Shown here: positions 41,301-53,297 of the stretch, piece after piece
Position numbering within the stretch: position 1 is the first letter of the stretch
Layout: each line of letters opens with the position of its first letter
NCBI GenBank assembly: GCA_964035795.1
Contig: OZ038326.1
Span: forward strand, 5,631,759 to 5,695,758
Origin: Pterobdella sp. o SKG-2022
Taxonomy: Eukaryota; Annelida; Clitellata; Hirudinida; Piscicolidae
Direction: 5' to 3'
Length of the DNA: 64,000 nucleotides
Notes under the pieces: model-generated
Databases searched by the model: none
What the model saw: the letters and a program-made list of their open reading frames with translations, nothing else
What the model was told of the DNA's origin: nothing
Translations under genes and position numbers: made by a program

Positions 41301-44300
41301 CAAAGTTCATAATACTCAGTGGTCTAGGAACTCCTGAAGTTGATGCCACTATAATCATACTCGTAATTTATTTGATTTGCTACGATGTGTGGAATTAGTC
41401 AAGCTGGCAATTATATTTAGCATTTGAATAAGAATTTTCATTATAACTCATTTAGGTAAATAAAAATTTCGTTAAATATTTTTTCTAAATTTGATCTTAC
41501 GAATCTGAAAAAGTAAAAAAATGAAAAAAAAGTACTTAAATGATGTGCTCATAAGTACTATTTGAAAATCTTTTTTGGATGGATTTATGCTATAAAAAAC
41601 TCAATTTGTTCTCTAAAATAATTAGATGCAACTAAAAAGATTATTTATTCAAACCCTTATTGAATAACTTAATTAATTTTACCATTAACTTTCATTTTTG
41701 ATGATTTAGGCTGCCTTTTGGAAACAGTTAAATTTTCCTTTAATTTTTTGATATAAACGAAACGTCCCAATAACCCACATGAATTAAGCGATATTATATC
41801 GTATTTAATTTCAGATACAATTAAATCGAATGCATAAATCAAATAAAAGGAGTTTGAAATGCACAAATCAAACACACATCGATTTCTTCACTAGTGTGGA
41901 GTTTATACCCGTTAAACAAAGATAATATTCATTTTAATAAAATATATTATAAAAATTATATATTATTTATTACCTTCATTGTCATCATTTAGTTTTATTT
42001 TTATGCCAAAAAATAATCTAAAAAAAATTAACTTAGAATCGTTTTTTGATCGTTAAATTTATTATAATAACATTTACTTATATAGACTATGTTTATTGAA
42101 AAAACGAAAAATAGTTCCAATTTAAAATAATTACTAAGGAAACATTGGAATAAAAAACAGTTATAAGCATCATCAACATCATCATCATCATCTTGTTCAT
42201 CAACTTTGTATTAACAACTACTTAACATAAACAAATAAAAAACCAACTAAGCTCTCACACTAGTAAAAATAAAATGAATTAGAATGTAATTTTTTTAAAA
42301 TTGAACTATAATAATAATAATAATGACAATAACTATAATAATAATAATAATAACATTTAAAAAAATTAATGCGAACATCGATGAAGATTATCGTTCAGAG
42401 TATAGCTACAATCGTAAAAAATCAAATAAAATAAAACAATAATGATAATAGTGATGATAATAATAATAATGATAATGAAAAAATAATGATTCACAAGACG
42501 AAGGTTAACCGTGTTAAATGTGAGACTTGTTCTCTTGTAATTAGTTTACATTGCGTCATTGGGTTTTGATACATTTTTTTAATATTATAAAAAGATTTCT
42601 ATGTTTGTATTTATTTGTATTTCCATTATTGTGTGTATTTTATATGTATATGGGTGTAAATTTGTACTTAAATTATTTCGATAAAACTTTCAGAAGGAAT
42701 GTGTGATTTTGCGAATTTTTATTCCTAATGAAAAGAGCATACGTTAATGTTTAACATGAATAAGCTTCTTTTATTCAAATATGCCTTTAAAGCTAATGTA
42801 AGGTCTGAAATATTCATGTAATTTTAACCTTAGTTTATAAATAGATTGAAATTCCATAGATATATAAGGTATTACTGGGCGGATGATATTTAAGATTATA
42901 ATTGAAGCCAAATGATTCCATAAAGCCAATGATGGTCTAAAAGTCAAATATACCCCCTTTACATAAAATGCTAGCTATATAGAAAAATAAAGAGATTTTT
43001 ATTTAAAAATTACGATATTATCACTAATAACTATCATTGCTACTCGTTTAACACATTTTGTCTCACAGCATGATGTTAACTAATAAAGATAATTGTGAAT
43101 GAAATAACAATAGAAACATACCGCTAGAAAGACAGAGGCGGTTCCTCTTCACAGGGGATCTCTCGTTCGACTTCACAGGTGTCATTTCATTCAGTCTGTC
43201 ACAGCACCCGATGCGAACCATGGTGCCCTTCGGAGGTGTCTGACACCTCTTCAGTCCTTCTTGATCACTTAAGATTACAAAGTCATTTCCGAGACTCTTA
43301 TCCAAGTACTTGAGACCCTCATCTGCACTGTAACTTTTTGTAACATCGCGCTGTTTTGAGTCACTCGTCAATGCCGGTTTCTCTCCTTCTTTATATACTG
43401 GGACATCATCCACAGAAAATTCATCTTCAGTTGCTGGCAGGGAACTGTCGTAATTGCCAGATTGTTTAGAGGCATTTGCGTTAGAGGATACGGTGTTGGC
43501 AGAGTTTATCCTGTAGTTGGTGCTCTGTGTTCCAACGATGCCACTACTGTCGCTCAAATCCGATGCATTGTTTATATGGTAGTTGAAGTAGTTATCGGCA
43601 TTTTCTCTATAGACGTCTCTACTATGGGAACTTTCTTGCAGAGGTATTTGGCAATTGTCGCTCGAAGAATATCCCAAGTCATTTCTGAAGTTGGCGAAAA
43701 AATCTTCGCTTAGACTCTGTAAATTGTTAGGACCCTGTGCTGAATCACTGTTGCCCGTGTCATCTTCAGTCTGCTCATCTATCACTGGCAAAGAGGGTTT
43801 CATGAGAGCCCCTGTCTCGAGTACCTGCCTGTCGTCATAAAAGGATTCCAGGTTTTCATCTAAATCCTCTGCATCCCCTGTCGATTCATCGAATGTTTTA
43901 TCCACGTTTTCCTCATCTTCGTCTTCGAAACTATTATAAAACCGCCTTTCTCTTAACGGTTCTTCACATTTTAATTGCCATTCAAGGCATCTAATGTAAA
44001 CAGCCTCCCATCTATGTTGCAAATCTTGAGCCTTTTTCAACATCTTTTTAACTCTTTCTTTGAAAGAATCCAACGAAAATGAAGACGGCAAAGATGAAAG
44101 ATATGAAGATGAGGGTGGTGAGTTTGAAAATGACGAAACACCATGAGGAGAAGATGATAAAGGCGATGAGGATGGTGACGATGATAGAATGGTTGATAAA
44201 GATGAAGCAGGAGATGATGATGATGATTTTGTTAAAAGGTCTTGGCAGATGTGGATTATTGAAGGAGCCCATTTAGATTTACGTTGAATATCCGCATTCA

Positions 44301-47300
44301 AATCCTGCAACGGGTCAGTTTATTTGCGGGCGTAGTTGAAAGAATAAATACAAACATTCCATTATCTCAATTTTAATCATTAATACCAACATTTTCGGAC
44401 GTAATTTTAAGCGTAAATACAAACTATTAAATTATCTTTCCTGCCATAAAGCTTTAGATAGTGATGACTAATGATTATTTTCAATTATAAATATATCCTG
44501 AATATTAAACAGATGCCTGTTTATGAACACACTTACTTAATTGAAAAAAAAACACAAAAACAAGTTATTCAAATTAACTAAAAGCATTAAAATCTAAATA
44601 TAAAATTATAACTCTGATTTCTCTCTTTAAGTTATAACAGGATATAACATGATATATACTAAAAAAATGTTTTTATATGTTTATATTTATCAATCCTCAT
44701 AACTGGCGCAAACTTCAAGGCCAAAAACATATTTTGTCTCTTGGTATTTGTTTTTAGATGTCTATTATCTTTACAATTTACATCATCATTTCATCGCCTA
44801 AATCATCATCAAAACTATCATCTTCACCACTATAAATATTAATGTTTTATATGCATACAAAGTGCTTAAGTATATCTATACAAAATGGCAGTACTAAAAT
44901 ATATATTGAGCCGTTATTTTTTTATCGATAGAAGAAAAACATGTCAAAAGATTCATTTTTTTAGGTACTAATCTTGTGAATCTGAACAAACCATTATTGA
45001 AAACCATCACTATTATTATTATTATTATTATGAACTTTTTGAAGTCATATGGCCTTCAAAAGTGAAAGCTCTTGAAGCCTTATCACATTTGCAACATCAA
45101 ACAGAACTTAACGTTGGATTCAACTTGAATCAAAAATCAATAATAAAAGAATCATAGCAATAAAAAACAAGAGTACCATAAAATAACAATAAAATGATAA
45201 ACACGTGATGTATAAAAAATAAATTAAAAATAATAGTACAGTCAAACGTACACAACTTCAAACCGAAGTTGGTTTACCAAGTGAGCTTGAAGTGAACTAA
45301 ACAGTTTTATAGAGATTATGAAACAGTGTGGTATTGAAAAAACACTAAAGATTCCTTTAAAACTATGTAATGATTTTGAATCCTGTTATATTTCCACTAT
45401 GATGAGGGTGGTCAGATTTTCTTCTTTTTATAAAATATTATGAGCTTAGCGATAATCACTTGCAGTGAAAGTTGGTTTTATAATGCTTTGTGCAGTTTTT
45501 AATGAAATTTTTAGTTTTTATTTTAATTTATTTGCATTTCAGCTGAATAAAATCGATTAAGCCTTATGTGAAGTTTTTATAAAAAAAAATTTGAAAATCA
45601 TTCAAAATTTTGATTTCAAAAATCATTATAACTATTAAATCAAAGTGTATTAATTTTTTCTGATATAAACAAGTATCCTTTTCATGAAAAACGGGTATAA
45701 ATGAAACTAATCATGGAAACAAAACTTATTATTGCTACCCATAGCACCGGCATTAAGATCCCAAGCAAGCAACCTTTTCAACTCACCATCACAGAGGACT
45801 TGACGGTCAGAGAATGGCCCAGCTTCAATGCATCTTCCAAGGCACTCAGCCTCCCTTCCACACCACCCAACCACGCGTCGTACCCGCTCACGTCAGACTC
45901 TATGTCTGTGTGGGTTGGTTGTATGGTGTATGTCGTTATAAATCGATGGTTTAATAATAAATTGAGCATTATATGCTTGAAGAACTTTTTTGAAGTATTT
46001 GAAAAAACTAAAAGACTCAACAAGTTCAATCTCATGATAATTCTTTAAAATTATTACCAATCTTCATGTTGTGAGCTGCTTAAATTTATGATTGATTAGA
46101 GGCGATGACATTTGCGATAGTGTGATGATGTGTGTTTTGCATTTGTATTCATAACTGATACTGATGGAAGTCTCGATCGATTATTTCTACAATGGTTGCG
46201 TGGTTTGGTGTTATATTTAACGTGCGTGCATCATGAATATTTGGTTTAATATCCAGCCCATCACATCATTTATGTTTGAGATATCATTTGTAATCAGATA
46301 TCCTGTATTCAATCAATTAAACCAATATCTGTATTATATGTTATCATTGTTATTTATCATTTAAAACTACCACTTTGAAACAATAATTAAAATTATATAA
46401 GAATAAACAAAAAATACTCAAAACATCGTAAGCATTTTTAAAAAGATTTTTCAAAAATCCGTTCACAAATAAAACTGAATTTATCAGAAATTCACTTAAT
46501 AATTAAAATATGCGTAGAATTTTCACATTAACAATTTTTTTGAAAGACCCAAGAATATACTTCAGCCCTTAAAATCTCCAATGGAAGAGATAAACTACTT
46601 GAGTCATAGATGGCTGACAGACGTTAGCAATAATGCACCGAAGATCGAATATTTAACATAATTTAATGCATTCTATGTTATGTTGTATGCTATGGTCAGA
46701 TCTTATAAGAAATACATTGAGCTTTTTAGAGATCTTGTCTAGCTGTAACAGACCTTTTGAATCTGTTATATTTATATAAGAATGTGATTCTTTCAGAACA
46801 GTTTGTTATAAGCAGAAGGTTCTTTTAAATGAAATAGATTAAACCAAGTGTTTCTTCAATATGAATAATATTCAAAGCTTCAACTTATTATAAACACACG
46901 TTGATTTGATTTTTTCAAAAGCCACAATTAAATGAGTAATATTTAAGAACACTCATTTACTCGAAAACGTTATGTTGATAACGAAAAGTTCATATCTTAA
47001 TAAACTAATTAGTGTTTTAAATATTACACACGTTGAGTTCTTGTTGAGTTTTTCAACTTATATGTATATGTGGAGAAGAAAATAAAAAAGATGCCTCATC
47101 AAAGAGCTAGTGCTCAAAATGATCATAAAACTCTAACAAGAAGAAGAGTGTTGAAAGATCGTTGTTTGAGAATTGTATATATTTGAAAATGTACCTTACC
47201 TATTTTTTATATAAGTGTATATGTAGCCTGTAGAAATGTTGTTTCAGTGTGTAATTGGATAGTAATAATAAGATAGCATATAATAAAATAGAATTATTAT

Positions 47301-49078
47301 TCAGTTAATAGAAGTATTTGATTCAAATTGAATAAAATTTTTAAATTCCGAAATAAAATATCAAAACCAATAGTTACTATTTAAGTTAAAGTAACAAATG
47401 AATTTAATGAAAATAAAAATTAAAAAGCTTAACAAACATACATATTCTAGTTCACATAAACAAATTTTCTATTGCTCATTAGTCTTACATAGTAGTTCAA
47501 TGGAGAATTCTATCTAATTAAAAAACCTTATCTTTGATATACGCATTTTTAGAATATAAACCTTATAGTAATAAGCATATAGCATCAGCTAACCAATGAA
47601 TATCATCATCATTACCGCTAGCACATATGTATAAACTAATAAATCAATCCTCCAATGAAATAAACCAATAGCTATAAAGTAACCATCTAATCAATCAATA
47701 AATCAAACAACCAGCCGTCAGCTTAATAAAACATAAAAAAGTTAAAAATAGATGATTGATGATAATCCAGGCAAAAAATCAATAAACCATTACCACCAAT
47801 AACTCACCTTCAAGCAGACTCAATGGGTTGTTGCAGCCCACAATGACTTCCAGATCATTCCACAGGGCCTCAATATCATGGTGCTTGTTGACTACATCCT
47901 GCTTCAATGATGGATACTGTATGATCAATTGTTGGGCATACTCCTTGAACTGAGTCCTGCATGTTAGCCTGTGTAGCAACTCCTCGTGGTACACCTGTTA
48001 TGTTTTGATTGTATGTACTGAGTAGATTAGTGGTTGGTGGTGTTGTTGTAAATGATGAGGGATAGTGGTTAGTTTGTGTTGAATGATGAAGGTTATTGAG
48101 TGATATTGGATAATAGGTCGACAAACTCTTGAAGTTAATGCTACTATAATCATATTTGTAATTGTATCATATTATATAGTTATGTTGTGGTGTGTAAAGA
48201 TAAAATGGTAGTAAAAGCATATTATAAGAAAAGATGATAGAAACTTTGGAAGCCGAAAGAAACCTTATTGAGGTGTTTCTCAGAGAGGGATAAAGCAGTA
48301 TCATTATTGAGCTGATGTTTGAAGATATGCAACCGCTGCAGCAAATCACTATATTGCCTCAAAAACTCATGATAACTCAATGCATTATTGCTTGTTGATG
48401 TGTCTTCTGATGCTGAATGATCACTCTCCGAGAGCTGTGAAAAAATTGGATGGTAAGTTTTTTATAGTATAAAGTGGTTTTTTAATGTTTTATGGAAGAT
48501 TGGTTTAGTTATTAAAAAATTAGTCTTTGGTTTGAGTGTTTTTATTTTTTGGATTATGTGAAAAAGTTTAGTATTTGGTGATATAAATCTAGATGGATAA
48601 GATGTGAAAAAATTACTCAACAGATTTAGATTTATAATTTTATTAGAATAAGTTTTGGCCAAAATTCTTTGGTGAAAGATAAAACTTTTAATTTAATAAT
48701 AAATTTATTCCTCATTATTTTTTTATATTTATTATATTACTTATTTTTATTATTATTTATTGAAGAAATTTTATGTAATATGAAAATTTTAAACAAGTAT
48801 TATGTTGTAAGTATTCAAATCACCTTGAAGCAGAAATCTATGATATCCTCATTCATGATGTATTTATAATTCTTATGTATGGCAGCTCTAAATTCCCGTT
48901 TATACTTCCTTCGCAGCTCATCAAGGGGAAAGTTGAAAGATCCATTTGTAGTGGAAGAATCATTGGCAGCCATTTCCGTTGCAGAGTCATCCATGGAACA
49001 TATACTGCTTTGTTCACTTGGCTCGTATATTGAAGAAGCATTTGAGTTTGAGAGCTCAGAACGAATTTTTGGCTTCAT
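35231..49078 (-). CDS. nesprin-like spectrin-repeat/KASH outer nuclear membrane protein, 15 exons
   Basis: Exons in coding order: 48824-49078, 48264-48434, 47808-47994, 45787-45905, 43122-44304, 40574-40819, 40204-40274, 39159-39242, 38590-38817, 38187-38295, 37872-37984, 37599-37685, 36736-37139, 36419-36575, 35231-36121. They join in phase to 1434 residues. Seen: spectrin-like helical segments (YHEFLRQYSDLLQRLHIF; KHHDIEALWNDLEVIVG; YDAWLGGVEGRLSALEDALK; RWEAVYIRCLEWQLKCEE), acidic disordered linkers, Ser-rich and Asn-rich low complexity, a single C-terminal membrane segment and a 25-residue lumenal tail resembling KASH. Known role of such proteins: binding SUN trimers in the perinuclear space to couple nuclei to cytoskeleton. 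No calponin-homology (actin) domain is seen, so this is a short form or the N-terminus is incomplete. Exon ends at 38590, 37685, 36736 and 36419 are less certain than the others. Ordinary transmembrane coiled-coil protein is the alternative. Confidence 0.72.
37286..37340 (+). repeat. dispersed repeat family A, copy 3
   Basis: Contains TTGAGACTCCCTGGGTTAAA then ACTATAATAAACTTCGTAGA, almost identical to copy 1 at 3351-3412. It lies in an intron of the KASH gene. Confidence 0.7.
38941..39028 (+). mobile_element. single-arm relic of palindromic element family B
   Basis: AACGTCAATTTATTAGAGAA..TAGTAAATTTCTTAAGC, then AAAAACAGCTAGAATTTTT and the hairpin GGTAAGTATAACCTTACC align along about 85 bp with the left arm of the element at 21188-21393. 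The opposite arm is missing. It lies in the intron between 39159 and 38817 of the KASH gene. Confidence 0.65.
41322..41374 (+). repeat. dispersed repeat family A, diverged copy 4
   Basis: Reads GGAACTCCTGAAGTTGATGC then CACTATAATCATACTCGTAA. It is closest to the copy at 48119-48170 and shares the ACTATAAT core with copies 1 and 3. Confidence 0.5.
42304..42480. repeat. (TAA/GAT)n-rich simple sequence
   Basis: Interrupted runs of TAA and GATAAT trinucleotides, within a long intron of the KASH gene. No other structure seen. Confidence 0.7.
48119..48170 (+). repeat. dispersed repeat family A, diverged copy 5
   Basis: Reads AAACTCTTGAAGTTAATGCT then ACTATAATCATATTTGTAAT; same order of blocks as the 41322 copy. 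It lies in the intron between 48264 and 47994 of the KASH gene. Confidence 0.5.
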
Positions 49079-49420
49079 GTTTTGAAGGATTATAGCCGAC
49101 TAAATTTTTTGTTAATTATTTATTAATTATTTTTATTGAACTTTCATTTTATTATATTATATAAATTATTCGTGAAATTTTATTCAAATTTGGCGAGCCT
49201 GACTCGAGCATTAGACAAAGTCCGCTCGAAATTATTCAAACATTTTTTTATACTCAATGACTAAACTCGCTCAAACAAAACCTAACAAGGTAAATTAATA
49301 AATCGACAAATGTGATTTCCGTGAAACATAAAAAAATTGTTAAAATTGCCGGATGATGCAGCGGAGAAGTTGAATAATTAACACTTTTAAATTGGCTCCG
49401 ACCAATCACATTACAGCTTA
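49079..49420 (-). promoter_or_regulatory. candidate promoter and 5' leader of the KASH gene
   Basis: Upstream of the ATG at 49078 (minus strand) lie a TATAAAAAAA box at 49243-49252 and opposed CCAAT boxes at 49391-49395 (minus) and 49402-49406 (plus), in a short stretch that is less AT-rich and has CpG. The leader contains an acceptor-like TTTAG 21 nt before the ATG, so the mRNA end could also be made by cis or trans splicing. Motifs are short; no expression evidence. Confidence 0.35.
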
Positions 49421-49524
49421 GACCGATATGGGAATGTTCTTTGATCTTTATGAAAAAATAGAAACCAATATTTGAAGTTAATCTTTAAATATTAAATATT
49501 TTTTGAATTCAAACAGATTTTTAA

Positions 49525-49530
49525 TTTATT
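49525..49530 (-). terminator. candidate poly(A) signal of the tetraspanin gene
   Basis: AATAAA on the minus strand, about 100 nt downstream of the tetraspanin stop codon (49627-49629). This places the transcript end only about 0.1-0.3 kb from the KASH gene's proposed promoter. Confidence 0.5.
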
Positions 49531-49626
49531 GGGAGGTTAAATTTAGAACATAAGAAAGCAAATTTACAATTTAACTATAAAACTTTATAAAAAAAAGAAA
49601 ATTCTTCAAGTGATTACTACACTTTT

Positions 49627-52583
49627 TCAAATCTTTAATCCTGTTTTAGCAATAGCTTCAAAAATAGCGTGTTGTTGGGTAAGAAGCTTGACTTTCTCAT
49701 CGTCTATTGCCATATCGACTCCCTTGCTCAGCACTACTATCTCTAGTATTACTGACACTACTGAAACATGATCAATCGAGTGACCATTTAAACTTCCATC
49801 ATATTAACGGTAAGGTCAATTTATATAAAAATTAGTGAAAAAAATTAACAAAGAATCTGTAAAATCATAGGTTGGTTTAATTTTAATAATTATGTTAATC
49901 ACTTTGAAAGAATGTCGCTAAAACGAAGACAGATGCAGACAGCAACAGATACAGGCTGTACCACCATCTCACCAGGTGAAGACACCCCTTATCCGTCGGC
50001 ATCAACTTTGATATTTCCTGTCATTTATGATTAATATGGAAACGATGGAAATGCTCCCATTGTCAATAACAATAAATCCACCTTATTTTTGAAATGGCTG
50101 GCTTTTTATTATTTGTGGTGTAACCATTAAATTGTGTGTGTAGTTAGCAAAAAAGATAATACAACTGTAGTATCAAAATTTTCATTTAAAATCAAAATAT
50201 TTTAAATTTTTTTTTCACTTTTTTCAAGTAAATAAATAAGTTTTCAACCAAACCCACACAAAATAGTCAACAAATATATTGTCAAAAGTATTTCAAATAA
50301 AAACCTCTAATAAAAAAGATAAACTTGATATTTTTTCGCTTACACCTTTGTCATAGTTACTTCATTGAACTGACGAACAGAATTGACAAAGGCGTTTTGA
50401 CATAACAATGTCTATCATAAATATCTCATTGACGCAGGTATCTAGGCTCAAGAACTATGTAATTGTTTTGAAGTTTCAATTGACACGAGATAATGGAATG
50501 AAAAATTAATGAGACAAAAATTAAAAAAAAATATCAATTATTTCCTACGTTAAAAAAAATAATATTGAAATAGGAGAACATTTGAAGGCCTGCATAGCTC
50601 AGCTGGTAGAGCGTCAGATTAGTTATCTAAAGTAACCAGGTTCAATCCCTCGCGGGCCGACAATTATACACACAAGGAGTAGCGCCCTGTGAATCATCTG
50701 TTATTGAGCTAACGAAAACCCAATATGGGGCGACTGAAAGTCGATCTAAAAAAAAGAACATATAAAAGAACAACATAACACAACAAACCTGGTAATGAAC
50801 TTCGCTGAAGCATTGAGAACTGCGGGCCACAGCTTCGGCATAGTCGCAACAACTTTTTGGAAACCCCACCAGAAAATCACTAGGGTTTCTCTTCCAGTCC
50901 ATCTGTATGTTTTTGCTTTAATCATTGTTTTTTTCATTACTTATTCTTGCTTGGTTGTAGTTTAACTTTTTAGTTTCAATATCATTAAATTTAATCTATT
51001 TATGGAGGTTTTGAAAGAGTGGTTTAAGTTTTTCATAAATATACATTTTGGTACAATATAATACAATACATTGGCAAGTATGATTAAAGTGGCGCCAATA
51101 CCGGAGGCTTAAAACCAAAGTGTGAGTTATCGTAGCTTTAACAGTTCAGCTAGTTTATATGCATGTAAAATTATTCAAAATGTATTTGAAAATTTGGTTT
51201 AACCTTGAGCCATTCTTTGTAATCAAAGTTCCCACAGCACTCAAAGCTGAAGAATTTAATAAAAAAACGTGAAACTTGACAAATTGACAATGTTAATAAA
51301 TGTCAGTTGAATATGAAAATTTCAATAATGAAATGAAATTGAAGCTTTTAGTTTTATGAAACTTATACAAATACTTGGTGACTTTTTTGAGTGAAATTAT
51401 ATTCATTTGTTTATTCGTTTATTCATGAGAGTGTTTTTTGAATTAAATTGGAATTATCTGAATGAAATCAAAAATACTAACGGAAAAACCTTTATAATAA
51501 ACTAATATAAGAAATAATTAAAATAACTAAACATACAAATAAATACAAGGAATAAAAGGAATTTTTTCTCTCACAAATCAAAATACAACAAACCACAAAT
51601 ACAATGAAATAATTTCCATCAAATTTAAGTTATCTTTTATAACTCCTAAAAATTTCACCAGTAAACTTTAAGTTATGAGGATTTATAAGAACACGTAAAA
51701 AAAAATTTTTTTGGCTAAAACTTTCAACAAGTAAAACCTTGTCATAAGGCCTTTTTCTACGTGTTTTTATAAATCCTCATAATTTGAAGTTTACTGGTAA
51801 AATTCAAGTTCACAAAAGAACATATGATGTCTTTAAAAAAGCCCTAACAACCAAAATCTTCGAAACCAATAGTTACTCGTTCTGCAGATCATCGATCTGA
51901 TAGGCTATTTCCTCCTCTAAACCGTACTTGCGCATCGCCTCGAAAAACCCTTCCTTGAAGTTTGAGAAATTAGAAAATTAATTAAATGATCATTGGTTTT
52001 TGTATACTCATTAGTTTAAAGTAGTTTTTTACTTTCATATTTAAATAAAGTATTATTGCTGGCTGTGTTTATATAATGGTTCTCCTTGCGGCAACTAAAA
52101 TTAAACATAATGATAAGGTATATTTATATAGTTCCAAGAAGCAATGAGGTGTGCCAAGAAGACATTTATAACGTGAAACTTTGGTAATGTAACTCAAACA
52201 GACAAACGTACGTCAAACAGTTCCCACGTTGAGTTGTAAGCTCTGTAGAGAAGAAACGCTGATAAGAAATACTTGAGCAACAACGCTATTTCCCAAGCAA
52301 GAAATACATATACAGCTTTTCTTACGTGTTTCTTCTTCATCAAGTTAGACTCAACACTGAACAGATACATTCCATACAAATTAACGAAAAAACTCATGAA
52401 AGCGAAGATTGCTAAAGTTAGACAAAAATCTCCACCATTAAAATCCTTGAAAATCAAATGCATTTTTTTGTATCGTACGTGGCCATTTAGATTAATGCAT
52501 AAGAGAAGAACACTAATGGTTAAAATCAGTGCTTTTACAGTGACCACCGTGTTTGACTGCGAATCTGTGAGTTCCTGAGGCAT
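49627..52583 (-). CDS. tetraspanin, peripherin/RDS-like, 6 exons
   Basis: Exons in coding order: 52212-52583, 51877-51953, 51204-51246, 50789-50902, 49903-50017, 49627-49760; they join in phase to 284 residues. Seen: three hydrophobic segments in exon 1 (VVTVKALILTISVLLLCINL; FCLTLAIFAFMSFFVNLYGM; AVYVFLAWEIALLLKYFLSA), a large extracellular loop with IDDLQNDFECCGNFDYKEW, PKSCC, one further Cys and a Cys just before the fourth membrane helix (KGCLHLVRWWYSLYLLL), then a charged cytoplasmic tail. Six loop cysteines and the CCG plus SCC pattern define tetraspanins; FxCCGNxxYxxW is typical of the peripherin-2/ROM1-like group. Tetraspanins organise membrane microdomains; partners here are unknown. 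The individual exons are too short to be noticed as open frames alone. The start ATG at 52581-52583 is the first in frame. An intron carries a SINE 34 bp from an exon end. Confidence 0.88.
50588..50755 (+). mobile_element. tRNA-derived SINE
   Basis: The 5' part is tRNA-like: GCCTGCATAGCTCAGCTGGT contains an RNA polymerase III A box with a good D stem (GCTC/GAGC), and GGTTCAATCCC is a B box. The cloverleaf is imperfect: the acceptor strands pair only with a one-base shift and the T stem has a mismatch. A tRNA-unrelated body (ending GGGGCGACTGAAAGTCGATC) and an A8 tail follow. Imperfect direct repeats AGAACAT lie at both ends (50575-50581 and 50755-50761). It lies in tetraspanin intron 4, antisense to the gene. 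Confidence 0.75.
51650..51804. mobile_element. palindromic MITE-like element related to family B
   Basis: Left arm CACCAGTAAACTTTAAGTTA..GGATTTATAAGAACACGT (51657-51700) is mirrored by the right arm ending TACTGGTA near 51798. The centre reads GGCTAAAACTTTCAACAAGT..AAAACCTTGTCATAA. Outer arms differ from the 21188 element, but the centre aligns with it and with the 38941 relic. It lies in tetraspanin intron 2. No coding capacity or clear target duplication. Confidence 0.75.
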
Positions 52584-53297
52584 TGTGTGACTTTTAGGGA
52601 GTAAATATGAAGAAAACTATTTCAGAGTTGTAGAGGTGTGTATGCTTATTATAGAGGAAAGTGTACTGGGTTTAAAAATGCTCAAAACTTATTTGGAAAA
52701 AATTATCTTTTGGGTTTTATTTTGCTATTGTTTCATTCATTGTTCAAACTCAACTTGTGTTTCGTTCTAAGACTTTGTTTTAAAATTAGTCTAAGTTTTA
52801 TTTATTTCGTTAGGTTTATTTTTAGTTGAATTTAATGACTGAAGATGTAAAATATTTCAAAATATTGGCTTTATATTTAATTTTTGATTCTCAAAATTGC
52901 ATAAAAATCTGAGTATGATTTTAAAAGAGATTTTAAACATACAAAATTTTTTTTTTTGAATATTTCTATTTCACAATAAGTTTGATAATTTTTTTAAAAC
53001 TTCGTAATACTACACTAAAATCTTAGTTCGTTCTATTTAAAATTGAATCTAAGTTAATTAACAAGTATTATTTTTCCAGCAACAAAGTCAGATCCGAATC
53101 TAACTCTAACATTTAATTATAAATATTTTTTGTTTTTTTAAGAAAATTTTCAACAAAAACCTAGCATCAAAACCATTCAAACACCCACTGCATTGAACCA
53201 AACATCACAACCCTTATGAAACCCACTCACCCACATTCACATCCACCCAACTTCAACCCCACTCAACCCCCACATAACCACAACCACTCACACTTCC

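Noticed and set aside
50588..50660. Functional tRNA gene
   Set aside because: D arm, A box and B box are good, but the acceptor stem pairs only with a shift, the T stem has a mismatch, and a tRNA-unrelated body with an A tail follows; a SINE explains it better.
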